Assembly: GCF_031143425.1 (NCBI RefSeq)
Contig: NC_090447.1
Span: 27,556,238 to 27,620,237, forward strand
DNA from: Pleurodeles waltl
Taxonomy: Eukaryota > Chordata > Amphibia > Caudata > Salamandridae
Direction of reading: 5' to 3'
Length of the DNA stretch: 64,000 bases
The notes below the pieces were generated by a model that did not search any database, was not told where the DNA came from, and saw only the letters and a program-made list of their open reading frames with translations. The first letter of the stretch is position 1. Every line of letters starts with the position of its first letter. Below, piece by piece: positions 31,577 through 42,630 of the stretch. The position numbers and the translations under genes were made by a program.

Positions 31577-32493
31577 ACAAAGCAGAAGTCTCCAGATGCT
31601 GGGCCCTCTCATGCTGTCCAGGAATCCCCCTTCTGAAGAGCTGCCAGTTCCAAGACCTTGAAGCTGCATGTGATTGTGGGTGCAGTGACATGAACGCTAT
31701 GCGGGCGCTCGCCGGTAGGTGGCAGCCGCCGCCTGCACATCTGTGCAGCCAGGAATGCAGCTGTTGTCTCAGCAGCAGATCTCACTGGGGAGGACACACC
31801 CTCCTCGTGGAAGGAGCTGGATTTTCCCTGCCCTTGGGGGACACATTGTCATGCACACACGCCAGGCTCCGTGGGAGGAGGCGCCAGATCAGAGATGTCA
31901 CAGCAACAGTGCGGCCAGGCCCAGAGCTAAGCTCCAACCGGTCTCTGAGGCTCCATTTAAAGGGCCTTTGGCTGAAGACTCGCGAATCATATTACAGGCT
32001 CACACACTTATGACACATACATGACACACACTCATGGGCTAGTGCCTCTGTGCTTACAAGAAACACCACTCAGCACCTCTGAGGACCTGGGAAACAGCAT
32101 TCAACCTCTCAATCTACAATGTGGGAAAGATTCTCCAAAGCTGCATCAGAGCCCTAAACACGGTGACGTTTAAAAAATAAAAAAAAAACAACAATTAAGG
32201 TAGGAAATTTCCACAACTACTCGTACTCGCTGAAGGCGAAGCCACTCCTCGCAGTGGGCGTCTCTGTGGCACGGCCTCTTGGTCTGGGGACCTGTCGGAG
32301 GTGGAGGTTCTCATCGGTGCAGGGTTGTGGTGCACTCATCCGGAGCATCCCCCCAATACAGATGCAGGCATGCAAAACAAGGAACCCCACACTGCACACA
32401 CATGGGCGCAGTGCGAGGCCGTGGGGTGCACTGTGGGCAGTAGAGGAATCAGGAACTTAAGGGGGGTGGCTGAACCAGTTACTTACCGCAGGG
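31577..32493. other. Intronic DNA, no gene recognised
   Basis: A GC-rich patch at about 31690-31960 and an A-run near 32180. The minus-strand frame at 32217-32399 looks exon-like in composition but matches nothing I know. Confidence 0.45.
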
Positions 32494-33187
32494 CGGTGGT
32501 GTTTAACGTCTAGAGCTCTGGGGGGCCCTAAGTAATCATTACTGCAACCCGGGACCCCATGCCCCCATAATCATTACTGGAAACTGGGGAACCCCCGAAT
32601 CCAGGGACCACTACTGAGTCATTACTGGAACCCGGGGACCCCCCCCTTCCTCTCCATAATCATTACTGGAAACTGGGGAACCCCTACTGAGTCATTGCTG
32701 GGGGCCCCCTAAATCATTACTGAAATCCGGGGACCATCTACTGAGTCCTTACTGGACCTCGGCCTAAGCATCGTCGATTATTTAAACAATGCACAAAAAA
32801 ATACAGAAAAAAACCATTCAAACACATACACAAATGTCAGACTATTTAATTTGCAAACAAATTAAAAACAGATAATTTTAATATGAAAGTTGCATCTTTT
32901 GTAAATTCAACTGAGGCCACGCATCGTCCATACTATATTCTGTTTGATGTACCTGCACTGATCTCACAAACCAATCTGAGGACACTAATTTAATTTTTAG
33001 CCTCCAGTTTCAAATACCTTGACATTTACAGTACACTTTTTACAATTTTCAATTGTACATTTAGCTTCTTCATTTATATACACTTTACTAACCTGTTAAT
33101 ATTATTACATTTTCTAAGTAGGTGCGGAGCCCGTGAGGAAGCTTCGCAGACCCCAAGGGTTCCCGCACCGCAGGTTGGGAACCACTG
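32494..33187. mobile_element. hAT-like element, longer relative of the 42120 MITE
   Basis: The right end CGCAGGTTGGGAACCACTG matches the right end of the element at 42120-42356. Inside there are repeats of a CATTACTGGAA...GGGGACCCC unit also seen there. The left end (near CGGTGGTGTTTAACG) is diverged and no 8-bp target duplication is visible. The middle is AT-rich and has no transposase frame. Confidence 0.65.
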
Positions 33188-33403
33188 GCTTTAGGTAACA
33201 CTCCTAGCTGATACTTTCACTGCCGACTCCTCACCTTTTCACTGCCCCCAGCCACCAGAAGGGACCAGGAACCTTTTATGTGCTTTACACTGCCTTAGAA
33301 AGTGATGGCACAAAACCATATGCAGGTGTCATCCCTGCACACAGATGTCCATTTACATTTGGCACTCTTCCGCACTTGCAGACAGACCACTGATACAGAC
33401 TGA

Positions 33404-33600
33404 GCGCGCCACTGTCGCACACTCTGGGCCCGCCACTGTCGCACACTGGGCCCGCCACTGTCGCACACTCTGGGCCCGCCACTGTCGCACACTCTGGGCC
33501 CGCCACTGTCGCACACTCTGGGCCCGCCACTGTCGCACACTCTGGGCCCGCCACTGTCGCACACTCTGGGCCCGCCACTGTCGCAGACTTTGAGCGCCAC
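33404..33600. repeat. 24-bp minisatellite, about 8 copies
   Basis: The unit is ACTCTGGGCCCGCCACTGTC plus GCAC. One unit lacks two bases (CT) and the last ones degrade. Minus-strand frames of repeated AGPECATV and CDSGGPRV result from it and are not genes. Confidence 0.9.
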
Positions 33601-33779
33601 TGTTACAGATGGTGAGCGTGACAATGTGAAAAACCTAGGGGCCATTTTAAAATGAGAATAATCCACTCCACACACCAAGGAAGAGGAAGGTGAGTGAGGA
33701 ATCCGTGGCTACACAGAGCTTCCACCTAACAGAGCATTAAAGAGGGCAAGTAACTAATTCTTCTCATGCAAACTTCTAA

Positions 33780-34372
33780 CTAGAGATCACTCAGCGTCTG
33801 AATAGATACCAAAGGTGGTGGGCCTGGTGAAGGTGTGAACTGGTACCCATGTTGCAGCCTGGCACATGTCTAGCACCGGAACACCTCTTGCCAAATTGGT
33901 GCTCTTGGCTGGGGCGTGAATGAGCCCAGAGGCTCTCGGGAAGTTTCTTCTTGGCCGAGGAATATATTCTATGGCATATATTTATGGCCAAAACAACAGA
34001 TTTTTTCAAACCTGAGAATCCAATTAAAAAAAAAAAAAAAGTTGTCCACCCAAGATTTCATAGTCCAATCCACATAAATATGAAGACCTTCCTTGTAGCT
34101 AAATTACTAAATCTCTCCTTCGATGGATGTGGAGAAGAGAAAAAAAAAAAAAAAAAAAGGGAATCGTGACAGGAATGCAACACCACTTTCAGTAGGAAAG
34201 ATGTCATAGTCAGAAGTATCAATCTGTCAGAGAAGAATGTGGCATCTGGAACTGTGCTGACAGCGCCCGTGGCTCTTTGACACAGCGCGCAGAAGTAATC
34301 ACAACAAGAAAAACACTTTTAATGATCACCAACCTTTGGAAACAGCTGGACCTAGACTCAAAAGGCTTGATA
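33780..34372 (-). pseudogene. Recombinase remnant of DIRS copy B (middle and C-terminal part)
   Basis: The stretch 34200-34372 reads PFESRSSCFQ..VFLVVITSARC, which aligns with PFEPMHSCGIQ..AFLIAITSLRR of the intact recombinase around the first catalytic Arg. Near 33800-33920 the AATW..HTFT segment aligns with the catalytic tail, but the HxxR box has become HAPAK, and the tyrosine region is altered. A-runs at 34025 and 34140 interrupt it. Non-functional. Confidence 0.7.
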
Positions 34373-34376
34373 TTAA
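34373..34376. repeat. TTAA target site, left copy
   Basis: The four-base target duplication of the piggyBac-like element; partner at 37156-37159. Confidence 0.65.
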
Positions 34377-37155
34377 ACCCTTGGTCGCCACAGACATAAC
34401 GGTTATGTTTGATGTCTCTCTGAGCATTTCTGCAGCTCGATCGTGAAGCAATCAGCAATCGGGCTGCAGAAATGTCCACTAGACACCAGGGAGTTTTTTT
34501 TTTTTAAAATAAACAATAAAGGAGAGCGACCGCTTGAGCAAGGGTCGCTACCCTGGGGTGCATTTTTTTAAAAGCCTTTTTCTGCCCCCACCCTCCTCCT
34601 GCCCTCCACTGGCACCAGGGATAGGCATGTGTGTTTTGTTTGAGGGGGGAGGAGGGGGCAGCCCCCTGGGCAAGGGTCGTTACCCATGGGGGCACATTAC
34701 TGTTGGACATTTCTGCCCCCCTTGGAGGCAGAGCAGCCTATTTTTGTAAGGTCCATCTGCCCCGAAGGGGGATAGGGAAGAATTTTCTTTAAAAAAAAAA
34801 AAGGAGGGTGGGGGTATGGCCATACCCGACCCCCAAATAAATGGGGACAAAGTTGTTCTGCCCACTGGTGGTCAGATGGGGCAATTACCTCCGATCCACT
34901 CCCTGGGGAGCGTCCAGAAAGCCTACTAGATGCCAGGGAATTAAATTTTAAAAAATAAATAAAAAATAGTGGGGTGGTGGCCACCAACCAGAGTGGGCAT
35001 GATTATGCCCCCACCCCAACTAAAGGGGTAAAGGGGTTACCCCGCACACTAAAAGATCTTATCCCAATGGCAAGCAAGAGGACATTTGATTATTTTGGGT
35101 TTTGGCTTTACATTTGGGCCATGAGAACTTGGCTAACTCTCAAAATCGTCCCACTTGGAATAGTGAGGGCTGCACTTTTTGGACTTTAGGACGCTGCCAT
35201 GTAGAAAAATCTAGGAGATCTAGACACATCTGAAAATGAAACATCTGGGTGAGTCCAGGGTGGTGTGCTTCACATGCACCCCGCATAATTTTCTTACCCA
35301 CAATGCCTTGCAAGCCTCCAACTTTGCTTGAAATCACACATTCCCTCCCCCCCCCCCCCCATTTCTGTGATGGATCCTTCTGGAATCTGCAGAAAACCAC
35401 AAAATTCCTACCACCCAGCGTTGTCACATCTATACAGATAAAAATTCTGCCCCGCTTGCCAGGCTAAAAACTTATTTTTTTCCCCCCAAACTGCCCTTTT
35501 TGACCAGCTTTGGTTCCCCCTCAATTTCAACATGTTTTGGCTCTTCCAAGACTGAGGGAAACATTGGGTGGTAGGAAATTTGTTCTGGTGAGGTGATCCC
35601 ACACAGAAATGTGGAAAAATTTGATTTTTTAAGCAAAATTTGAGGTTTGCTGAGGATTCTGGGTAAGAAAACACTGGGGGATCCACGCAAGTCACACCTC
35701 CCTGGACTCCCTCGCGTGTCTCATTTTCAGATTATGTCTGTGTTTGGTAGGTTTCCCGTAGATGGCTGCTGAGCCCAGGACCAAAACCGCAGGTGCCACA
35801 CTCCTGAACCCCATCCCCCCCCCCTCCCCACCAGAACCTGGTGAGAGCCCCACAAGTCACCTCATCCTTGATTCCCCTAGGTGTCTAGTTTTGAAAAATG
35901 CACAGGTTGGTAGGTTTCCCTAGGTGCCGGCTGAGCTAGATACCAAAATCCACAGCTAGGCACTTTCCAAAAAACAGGTCAGATTTTAATGTAAAAATGT
36001 GATGTGTCCATGTTGCGTTTCCTGTCGCGGGCATTAGGCCTACTCACGCAAGAGAGGTGTCATTTTTATCGGGAGACTTGGGGAAAAACAGAATAGAAGA
36101 ACAAGTGTTATTGCCCCTTGTCTGTCTCTACATTTTTTCCTTCCAAATGTAAGACAATGTGTAAAAAAGACGACTACTTGAGAAATGCCCTGTAATTCAC
36201 ATGCTAATATGGGGACCCCGGAATTCAGAGATGTGCAAATAACCACTGCTTCTCAACACTTTACCTTGGGCCCAGTTTGGAAATACAAAGGTTTCCTTGA
36301 TACCTATTTTACACTCTTTATATTTCACTAAACGAATTGCTGTATACCCGGTATACAATGAAAACCCATTGCAAGGTGCAGCTCCTTTAGTGGCTCTGAG
36401 TACCTAGGGTTCTTGATGAACCTACAAGCCCTATGTATCCCTGCAACCAGAAGAATCCAGCAGACGTTAACAGTATATTGCTTTTGAAAATCTGACATCG
36501 CAGGCAAAAGTTAGAGTAAAACGTGGAGAGCAATGGCTGTTTTTGTACCTCAATTTCAATATTCTATTATTTCTGCTGTTATTTTCTGTAGGAAAACCTT
36601 TAGGATCTACACAAATGACCCCTTGCTGCTTTCAGAATTGTCTAATTTTCAGAAATGTTTGGCTGTCCGGGACCCAACATTGGTTTCACACCCATTTCTG
36701 TCACTAACTGGAAGGAGGCTAAAAACACAAAATATAGTAAAAATGGGGTATGTCCCAGTAAAATGCCAAAATTGTGTTGAAAAAAGTGGTTTTCGGATTC
36801 AAGTCTGCCTGTTCGTGAAAGTTGGGAAGATGGTGACTGTAGCACCGCAAATCCTTTGTTGCCATTTTCAGGGGGGGGGGTGGGGAAAACTTTCTTCTGC
36901 ATCACCTTTTTCCAGTTTGTTTGCGCAAATCCAGAATTTTTGCCGTATTTTGGCAAATTTCTTGGTCTCCTCCAGGGGAACCCACAAACTCGGAGTACCT
37001 CTAGAATCCCTAGGATGTTGAGGAAAAAAAGGACGCAAATTTGGCGTAGGTAGCTTATGTGGAAAAAAAGTTATGAGGGCCAAAGCGCAAACTGCCCCAA
37101 ATAGCCAAAAAAAAGGCTCGGCACAGGAGGGGGAAAAGGCCTGGCAGCGAAGGGG
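34377..37155. mobile_element. piggyBac-like non-autonomous element (TTAA type)
   Basis: 2.8 kb bounded by TTAA on both sides. The left end reads ACCCTTGGTCGCCACAG. The right end, reverse-complemented, reads CCCCTTCGCTGCCAGGC. The termini are similar and begin with the CCCTT typical of piggyBac-group ends. There is no transposase; the frames inside are short. Internal partial repeats include CAAGGGTCGYTACCC (34540, 34673). Sequence on both sides of the element belongs to the same DIRS recombinase gene, which independently supports an insertion here. Confidence 0.7.
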
Positions 37156-37159
37156 TTAA
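37156..37159. repeat. TTAA target site, right copy
   Basis: Partner of 34373-34376. Confidence 0.65.
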
Positions 37160-38832
37160 GAACCAGAGGATCAAGTTACGGTCTCACTGTGGCATGGTAC
37201 AGGACACAGGCAAAAATAAACATATGTGAGCCTTTTTAAAAAACACATCTTCAACAAGGGTTTTTCAGGCAGAGGTAAAAATGCCTAAAGGACTCACAAC
37301 TTTTAACGGAGCCCACATCAACACATTTCCGGGCAAGTGACAAAATAAAAATCTAAACATTAGATAGCTTGGCCTAGAAGGGTTTCGGCGTGCCAGTCCT
37401 CAGAACAAGCCACAAACTTTACCCAACGGCCATTACAAACAGACATGGTAGACTGCAACAGATCTACCAGGGTAAAGTCTACTAAGTCCAATATTTACAT
37501 GGACTGGACGAAGGAGTACTGGGTGGACAACCTGTTGTTGACCTCAGTTAGTTCCACTCAATCACCACATGCCCCAACCCGGGCTATCAGGAGTTGAGTT
37601 CTGTCGCTCTGGCCCATCTTCAGAATTCTGAGCAGAGGTGGCAGTCCTGGAAAGGCATAATTAACACCACAGCCTCATTGTAGGAGGAATGCATCTCCCA
37701 GGGTGCCTGGAGGCAGAAACTCCACTGCACACTCGGTTGTGGCAAAAAAAATGTATCAAAGGCATGCAGCATTGGGCAAAGATGCCTTGAACCAACTGAG
37801 TGCAGACGTTATATGTGGTCCACGAGATGACATCTGCTGAGCTCACCCGCCCTGGCATTTAGCAAGCCTGCTAACTGGCTCCCCATCAGAGAGATCCTTT
37901 GGTGGTTAAGCGACCACCAGAGCCTCAGCGGTTAGTGGCGCAGTGCCTACGAGTCCACACCACTCTGCTTGTTGCAGTACCACATGACAGATGTCTACTA
38001 GAAACTGGGCCAGCTTCCCCTGATGGACAGGAGAAAGGGATTCCAGCCAACCTAATGACCCACAGTTTCAGAAAACTAATATGGTGCCTATGCTCCCCCG
38101 AAACCCAAAGCCCTGATTTCCAATTTGCCCAGGTGACCACCCCACCAAGGATGCATCCATCACTACTTTGTGTGCTGGGTGGCTATGAAGAATGGGATGG
38201 TTTACATTGGTCACCCACCAGTGGAGGTACTTGGTTGCCTCATCCGAGATAGGGGTTGTCAGAGAGGCAACCCCTGTGCTGAGCCCATTTCAAGCAGAGG
38301 AATGCAATGCCCGTATACATCTACAAGCGCAGGGAAGGAGCAGGACTCAGGAAATCAAAATGCGGACAAGCCTCCGAAATGTCCACACCAGAAAACAGGA
38401 GTGAGCCTCAAACATTGTGATCATAACCCAAATGTCCCAAACTCACTGTGGGGGGCGAAAAGGCTTTGAAAACCATGCATGCCAAGGTTGGCACCTATAA
38501 GAAAATCATTTGCAGCTTATTTAGATGGGATTTCAATTCACTGATCAAAAACCCAGACTGCTGCCTGCAGTGAGTGATTGTGGCAAACTCGCTTTCAACA
38601 GGCAGTATGGCGGTATGGTAATATGCATATGCCTGACCAGAAAAGATGGGTTGTGACCACCACCATCACCTTCATATACACTGGGTAGGAGGCCACGGTA
38701 AGATGACCCCAACACAAACAAATGAAGCATTTGTGGGATTGAAGGACGAGCACATGAAAGTACACATCTTGCTAGTCCAAGGACATCTTCAAGGCCACCA
38801 GGATCTAAGGCACAGAAATATTTTGAACTTCT
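37160..38832 (-). pseudogene. RT / RNase H / YR N-terminal remnants of DIRS copy B
   Basis: From right to left on the minus strand: RT motif A (LD-QDVYFHVLVLQSHK) near 38760, the RNase H to post-RNase H block YAFPGLPPLL near 37640, and the YR N-terminal GRWVKFVACSEDW near 37410. Many stops and frameshifts. The left end meets the piggyBac-like element. Confidence 0.65.
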
Positions 38833-38850
38833 CCTTCCAAAGGGCAGTGT
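38833..38850. repeat. Target site duplication of the L1-like fragment, left copy
   Basis: CCTTCCAAAGGGCAGTGT. The right copy at 39956-39974 differs by one inserted A. Confidence 0.85.
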
Positions 38851-39955
38851 TTTTTTAAAAATATCTTTTTAATGAGTGTTTGCTGCTGACACAAACCATA
38901 TAAACAATGTTGATTATAATAAACAGTTCAACACGTTTTCAAAACACGACAGTCTCTTTCTCATTAGTACAAATCTAAACAAGCACAGAAACAACCATTT
39001 AGGCGCAATGATAGTGCTCAGAAAGAGTTTCTCCCAATAAAATATCCTATAGGACAGTCCCGCTAGTATCTACAGGTAGCCCCCTGCCTTCTTCGTCTGC
39101 AGCAGGCTCATCCCATGTCTCTGAACTCCTGCCATGGACGTCAAACTGTGTCAAATTTCCTTAGGCACCCTCATGCCTTATAGACATACTTCACCTGCAT
39201 GCACCTGCCGCAGTTTACCAACCAGTGCTCTATGACTGGAACCTTTGGGCTGCCCCACAGTTGAAGAATATCCCTTCTCGCCACCATCAGGGCAACACTG
39301 TATAGTAGTAAAGTGTATTTGGACAGTGCTTGCTCACCCCAAATGCCTAAGATCGCCAACACCAGTCCCAGAGTCAGTCCTTTAGAGTTGGTGGCTCTCT
39401 TGACTCCAGTATGACTGAAGTCGCAGGCACCACCACAGATAGCGGTGCAGTGTACCAGTTTGCACGCATCTTTCGAAGCACGCCAGTCGCTTTCTTTTCC
39501 ATGCAGTGGAGCCTGGCTTTCATAAAATATGTTCTGTAAAAGATCTTTAAGAGAAACATGGTCCTAAAGGTTACTTGCTTCATGTGTCAGCACGCCTTCT
39601 CCGAGTTGTCATCCTCTAGCATACCAAGATCCCTTTTCCATTATTCTTTTAACAACAATAAAGGGGGTTATCTACTGCTGAGTAATGTTTGATCCATCTG
39701 GGACATGGCATGTCTGTGGAGTGGGGCTGCCAATAGTCTATATTCCAGTGGAGTCTCTTCTGCCATGTCTCGCAATCTGTCCTCATAGTGTGTCAGAGCA
39801 TGTTTCACCTGCAGGGATCTTTATCGTTGTGATTTCACCAGTTCGTATTGTTGTAAAGCCCCGAGCTGTCCCATAGGTCCCCCAGTTATGATATCCCTAG
39901 CATGTCCAGCTTCCTAAAGACTGCCAACAAATCCACAGTGGTGTCTCTAATGTCA
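38851..39955 (-). mobile_element. 5'-truncated L1-like LINE, ORF2 C-terminus
   Basis: The minus-strand frame 39374-39583 reads FRTMFLLKIFYRTYFMKARL, and 39171-39362 reads LLYSVALMVARRDILQLWGS then KVP..WL..CMQVKYVYKA. Both are typical of the ORF2 C-terminal region of L1/Tx1 LINEs (..LARRDIA..WGSP..P....W...). The 3' end is marked by a T-run on the plus strand (38850-38856). It is flanked by an 18/19-bp target duplication and sits within the RT remnant of DIRS copy B. Stops in all frames show that it is dead. Confidence 0.78.
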
Positions 39956-41930
39956 CCTTCCAAAGGGACAGTGTCCAGTAACCAAAAATGTGTTATCAGC
40001 CTGAGCCCTCTGCCTTTTATAGGAACCAGAAAGTATTGCGAGTCATGTCATTCTCCGCCTGGAGAACTCGCTCGATGGCTCCTTTGACCAACAGTGAGTG
40101 AACTTCCTGTGAAAGACTGGAAGCATGATCTGCTAAAGACTGAACAAAGCCAGGAGGATCAGGAGGCAGAGCTAACAGAAGGGAGAGCATAATCATGATG
40201 AACACGCTGCAGCACGCACTTGTCTCGGGTACCTGCACAGCAGCCAGGCAGATAGAACCATATCCTGTCCGGTCCAGGACCACGGCAGGTAGAGTGGCCC
40301 GGCTGCAGTCGCAGCAGGTGACGAAGAGAAGGACTGTTGTCCTTGCTGGTAGTTGTGGCCTCTGCTGCCACCATGTCCTCTAATACCACAAAAGGGCAGT
40401 ATGCCCTGTTGAACAGGCAAGATGGCCGACTTTAGCAGTAGGCAAGGAGCTGAGGGCATGCTCCTAGAACCCGACGTGGGAATTTAGGACACAGGGGTCC
40501 TTTAGAGATTTGATTAGGTACCTCAGCTGAGAGGCTGCTCGTCAGTCTCCCTGAGCACGGCAATATGCTAGATAGAGGGAGGTAAAGAATGGGGCTGCAG
40601 TCCTGGTTGTTCAGAGTCAGAAGGGTCTTTAAGTTCAGACCAGAATGATTTTTTTTCTTCAATGTACACTGTTCAGTGAGGCTGTTTACAGCTAGGAGCA
40701 GAAACCTCACACCCCTGTGCCCCTGTCTCGCCTACTCCAAGCTGACCTCCATGCCCAAGTGGCAGAGGAGGAAATCATCTTTCCAAATGCATCAATGTGC
40801 ATGGAGTCTCTGCCCCGGGAACATTAGGGCTGACCTTGATGGTCCTTAACAACCAGGACCTCAGGAATCGGATGCGGAGTCAGAAAAGATGGGGAACCAT
40901 TAGCAGGCCTAGTAAACCTGTCTACACACCTGTCTCCCCTCCAGAGCCAAGCATCACTTAGACCAGTCTGTTGCCAATGCCTTTGTATGAGCCTCATTAA
41001 AAGGCAGCAACGGCTCTGAAGCCGAAGACCCAGGATGCAAGATAAAGGTTTGTTTAATCCCATGGGGATTCAAGGTCCAACATTTCTGCAGCTCTGTGGG
41101 GTTCCACAGGTAAGGAGGCATTCTCCTTTGTAGGAGGACCTCGTACAACTCGGCATTTTGAAAGTCTAAATACATGCCTGCGTCAGTGTAACGAAAGGGG
41201 CGCAAAATATCATGAAAAGGAATGTTCTGAAAGCCCTGCATTGGTCTGCACCCAATCCAGATGAAGTCCCGAGCCTTTGGTAGTACTATCATTGGTTTAG
41301 TGGCACTGTCTTGGAGTCCTCAAGGGTAGGGTCGGGCGTTGGTGCCTCTAGAACAGAGTGCAGTATTGGCGCAGTGCCCACTGGCACAGGTCTGGAGGTG
41401 GGAGCTTCCGCCAGCTGATGGCCAGGCAGAGATGTCTGCATTGGGACAGACCCTTTTCATAGGGATCCAAATGTGGCCTGGTGGATCGAGGAAGCCTGAA
41501 GGTGCTCCAGAGGGTCCAAAGACCATTGTGAAGACTTGGAGCACGACATCCTTGAAGACTTGACAACAGGTCAGGAAACTCTGGGTGCATAAGGACCAGC
41601 CTCAGGATAAGCACACAGCCAGAAGAGGAAGACAGCCACAGACTGTTCAAGTGCTGAAAGTGCAGCTTGCCCCCTGAACGGGAAGAAAGAATCCTGTTTA
41701 GACTTATGCTTGGGGAGAACCTTGTCTTGGAGTTCATGGTTGATGTACCCGAGGATGGCCCCTTAGGGAGGATCATGGCTTGGAATGGGACCTCAGCCAC
41801 ATATAGCTTTGCATGGCATTCCATGAGACCCTTCAGGAGCATCAGGAAGTATTTATCGCAGGGCTCAACTCATGCTTGTACTATAGAGACAATTGGAAGA
41901 TGTTGTGCGCATCTCTAGTAGACATCTGTT
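39956..41930 (-). pseudogene. ORF1 and RT N-terminal remnants of DIRS copy B
   Basis: The right copy of the L1 target duplication (39956-39974) is followed by RT N-terminal sequence (LLVKGAIERVLQAENDMTRN, FWFL..., 39980-40130). Further right are decayed ORF1 pieces, such as HPGSSASEPLLPFNEAHTKA at about 41000 and LLKGLMECHAKLY near 41800. All frames are broken. Confidence 0.55.
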
Positions 41931-42111
41931 CCGTTTAGTTGCGGCACTGTTTAAAGCCTAGGGCCTTTACAGAAAATGCCTTAGCACGCTGTCCGAAAAA
42001 CTTTGTGGGGTCTATAAGATACCAACAAAATGTTTGAGAGTGGAGTTCTGGATCCGCATCGAAGGGCACAAAAAGAAAGGAAATCATGTGCAAAACAAAT
42101 AGGGATGGTTA

Positions 42112-42119
42112 GTATAGAA
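42112..42119. repeat. 8-bp target site duplication, left (GTATAGAA)
   Basis: An exact copy lies at 42357-42364 around the hAT-like MITE. Confidence 0.9.
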
Positions 42120-42356
42120 CAGTGGTTCCCAACCTTTTGGTTTCTGTGGACCCCCACTTTAACATTAATGGAACCCAGGGACCCCCACGGAATCATCATG
42201 GGAATCCGGGGACCCCCGCCTGAGTCATTACTGGAAGCTGGGGACCTAATTTGTCAATATTTGTTAATATTTTTTCATTTTCTAGGCTCTCGCGGACCCC
42301 CTGAGAAGGCTTCGCGGACCCCCAGGGGTCCCCGGACCACAGGTTGGGAACCACTG
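42120..42356. mobile_element. hAT-like MITE, 237 bp
   Basis: Terminal inverted repeats CAGTGGTTCCCAACCTTTTG and CAGTGGTTCCCAACCTGTGG (right end, reverse complement), of the hAT/Charlie kind, with a perfect 8-bp target duplication GTATAGAA. There is no coding capacity. The interior has repeats of GGGGACCCCC-type blocks. Confidence 0.93.
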
Positions 42357-42364
42357 GTATAGAA
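42357..42364. repeat. 8-bp target site duplication, right (GTATAGAA)
   Basis: Exact partner of 42112-42119. Confidence 0.9.
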
Positions 42365-42469
42365 GGCTCCCCATGTGATCACTCCCAGAAGCACGGCAAA
42401 GCTGCCACAAAGTCCCACGGCGCCACCTAGCAGCGCGTGGAAGCATTCGCTTAAAAAGTTCCAGATTAA

Positions 42470-42627
42470 GGGTGTGATTTAGATTTCGGTGAACAGGTTA
42501 CTCAGTCCCAGTGGTGGTGGACAGCCCACCTGCTGGAGTACACGTTCGAAGGGATTTATATTTCGGCGGATGGAATATATGTCACAGCTGTGACAGGTGA
42601 CCCGTCTGCGGACTCTAAATCAGGCCC
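42470..42627. mobile_element. PIF/Harbinger-like MITE, 158 bp
   Basis: The left end GGGTGTGATTTAGATTTCGG and the right end, reverse-complemented, GGGCCTGATTTAGAGTCCGC are similar. TAA flanks both sides (42467-42469 and 42628-42630), fitting the three-base TWA duplication of Harbinger elements. No coding capacity. Confidence 0.78.
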
Positions 42628-42630
42628 TAA

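Larger units (their letters stand above)
33780..41930 (-). mobile_element. Decayed DIRS-like retrotransposon (copy B) with two nested insertions
   Basis: Minus-strand remnants follow DIRS gene order from right to left. ORF1 is at about 40.15-41.9 kb (including SASEPLLPFNEA). The RT N-terminus is at 39975-40130 (LLVKGAIERV, FWFL). RT motif A is near 38700-38790 (DVYFHV...QSHK). The RNase H region is at about 37.5-37.7 kb (YAFPGLPPLL, matching YAFPPLPLLP). The YR N-terminus is at about 37.37-37.47 kb (GRWVKFVACSED), the YR middle at 34200-34372 (KPFESRSSC...VFLVVITSARCV) and the YR C-terminus at 33.78-33.95 kb (CQAATWVPVHTFTRPTT). All frames are broken. A piggyBac-like element splits the YR and an L1-like fragment splits the RT. 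The terminal repeats are no longer recognisable. Confidence 0.8.

Noticed and set aside
32217..32399. Exon-like minus-strand frame ending RSGFAFSEYE
   Set aside because: Composition looks coding, but no convincing acceptor or known protein match could be recognised; it lies within an ILK intron.
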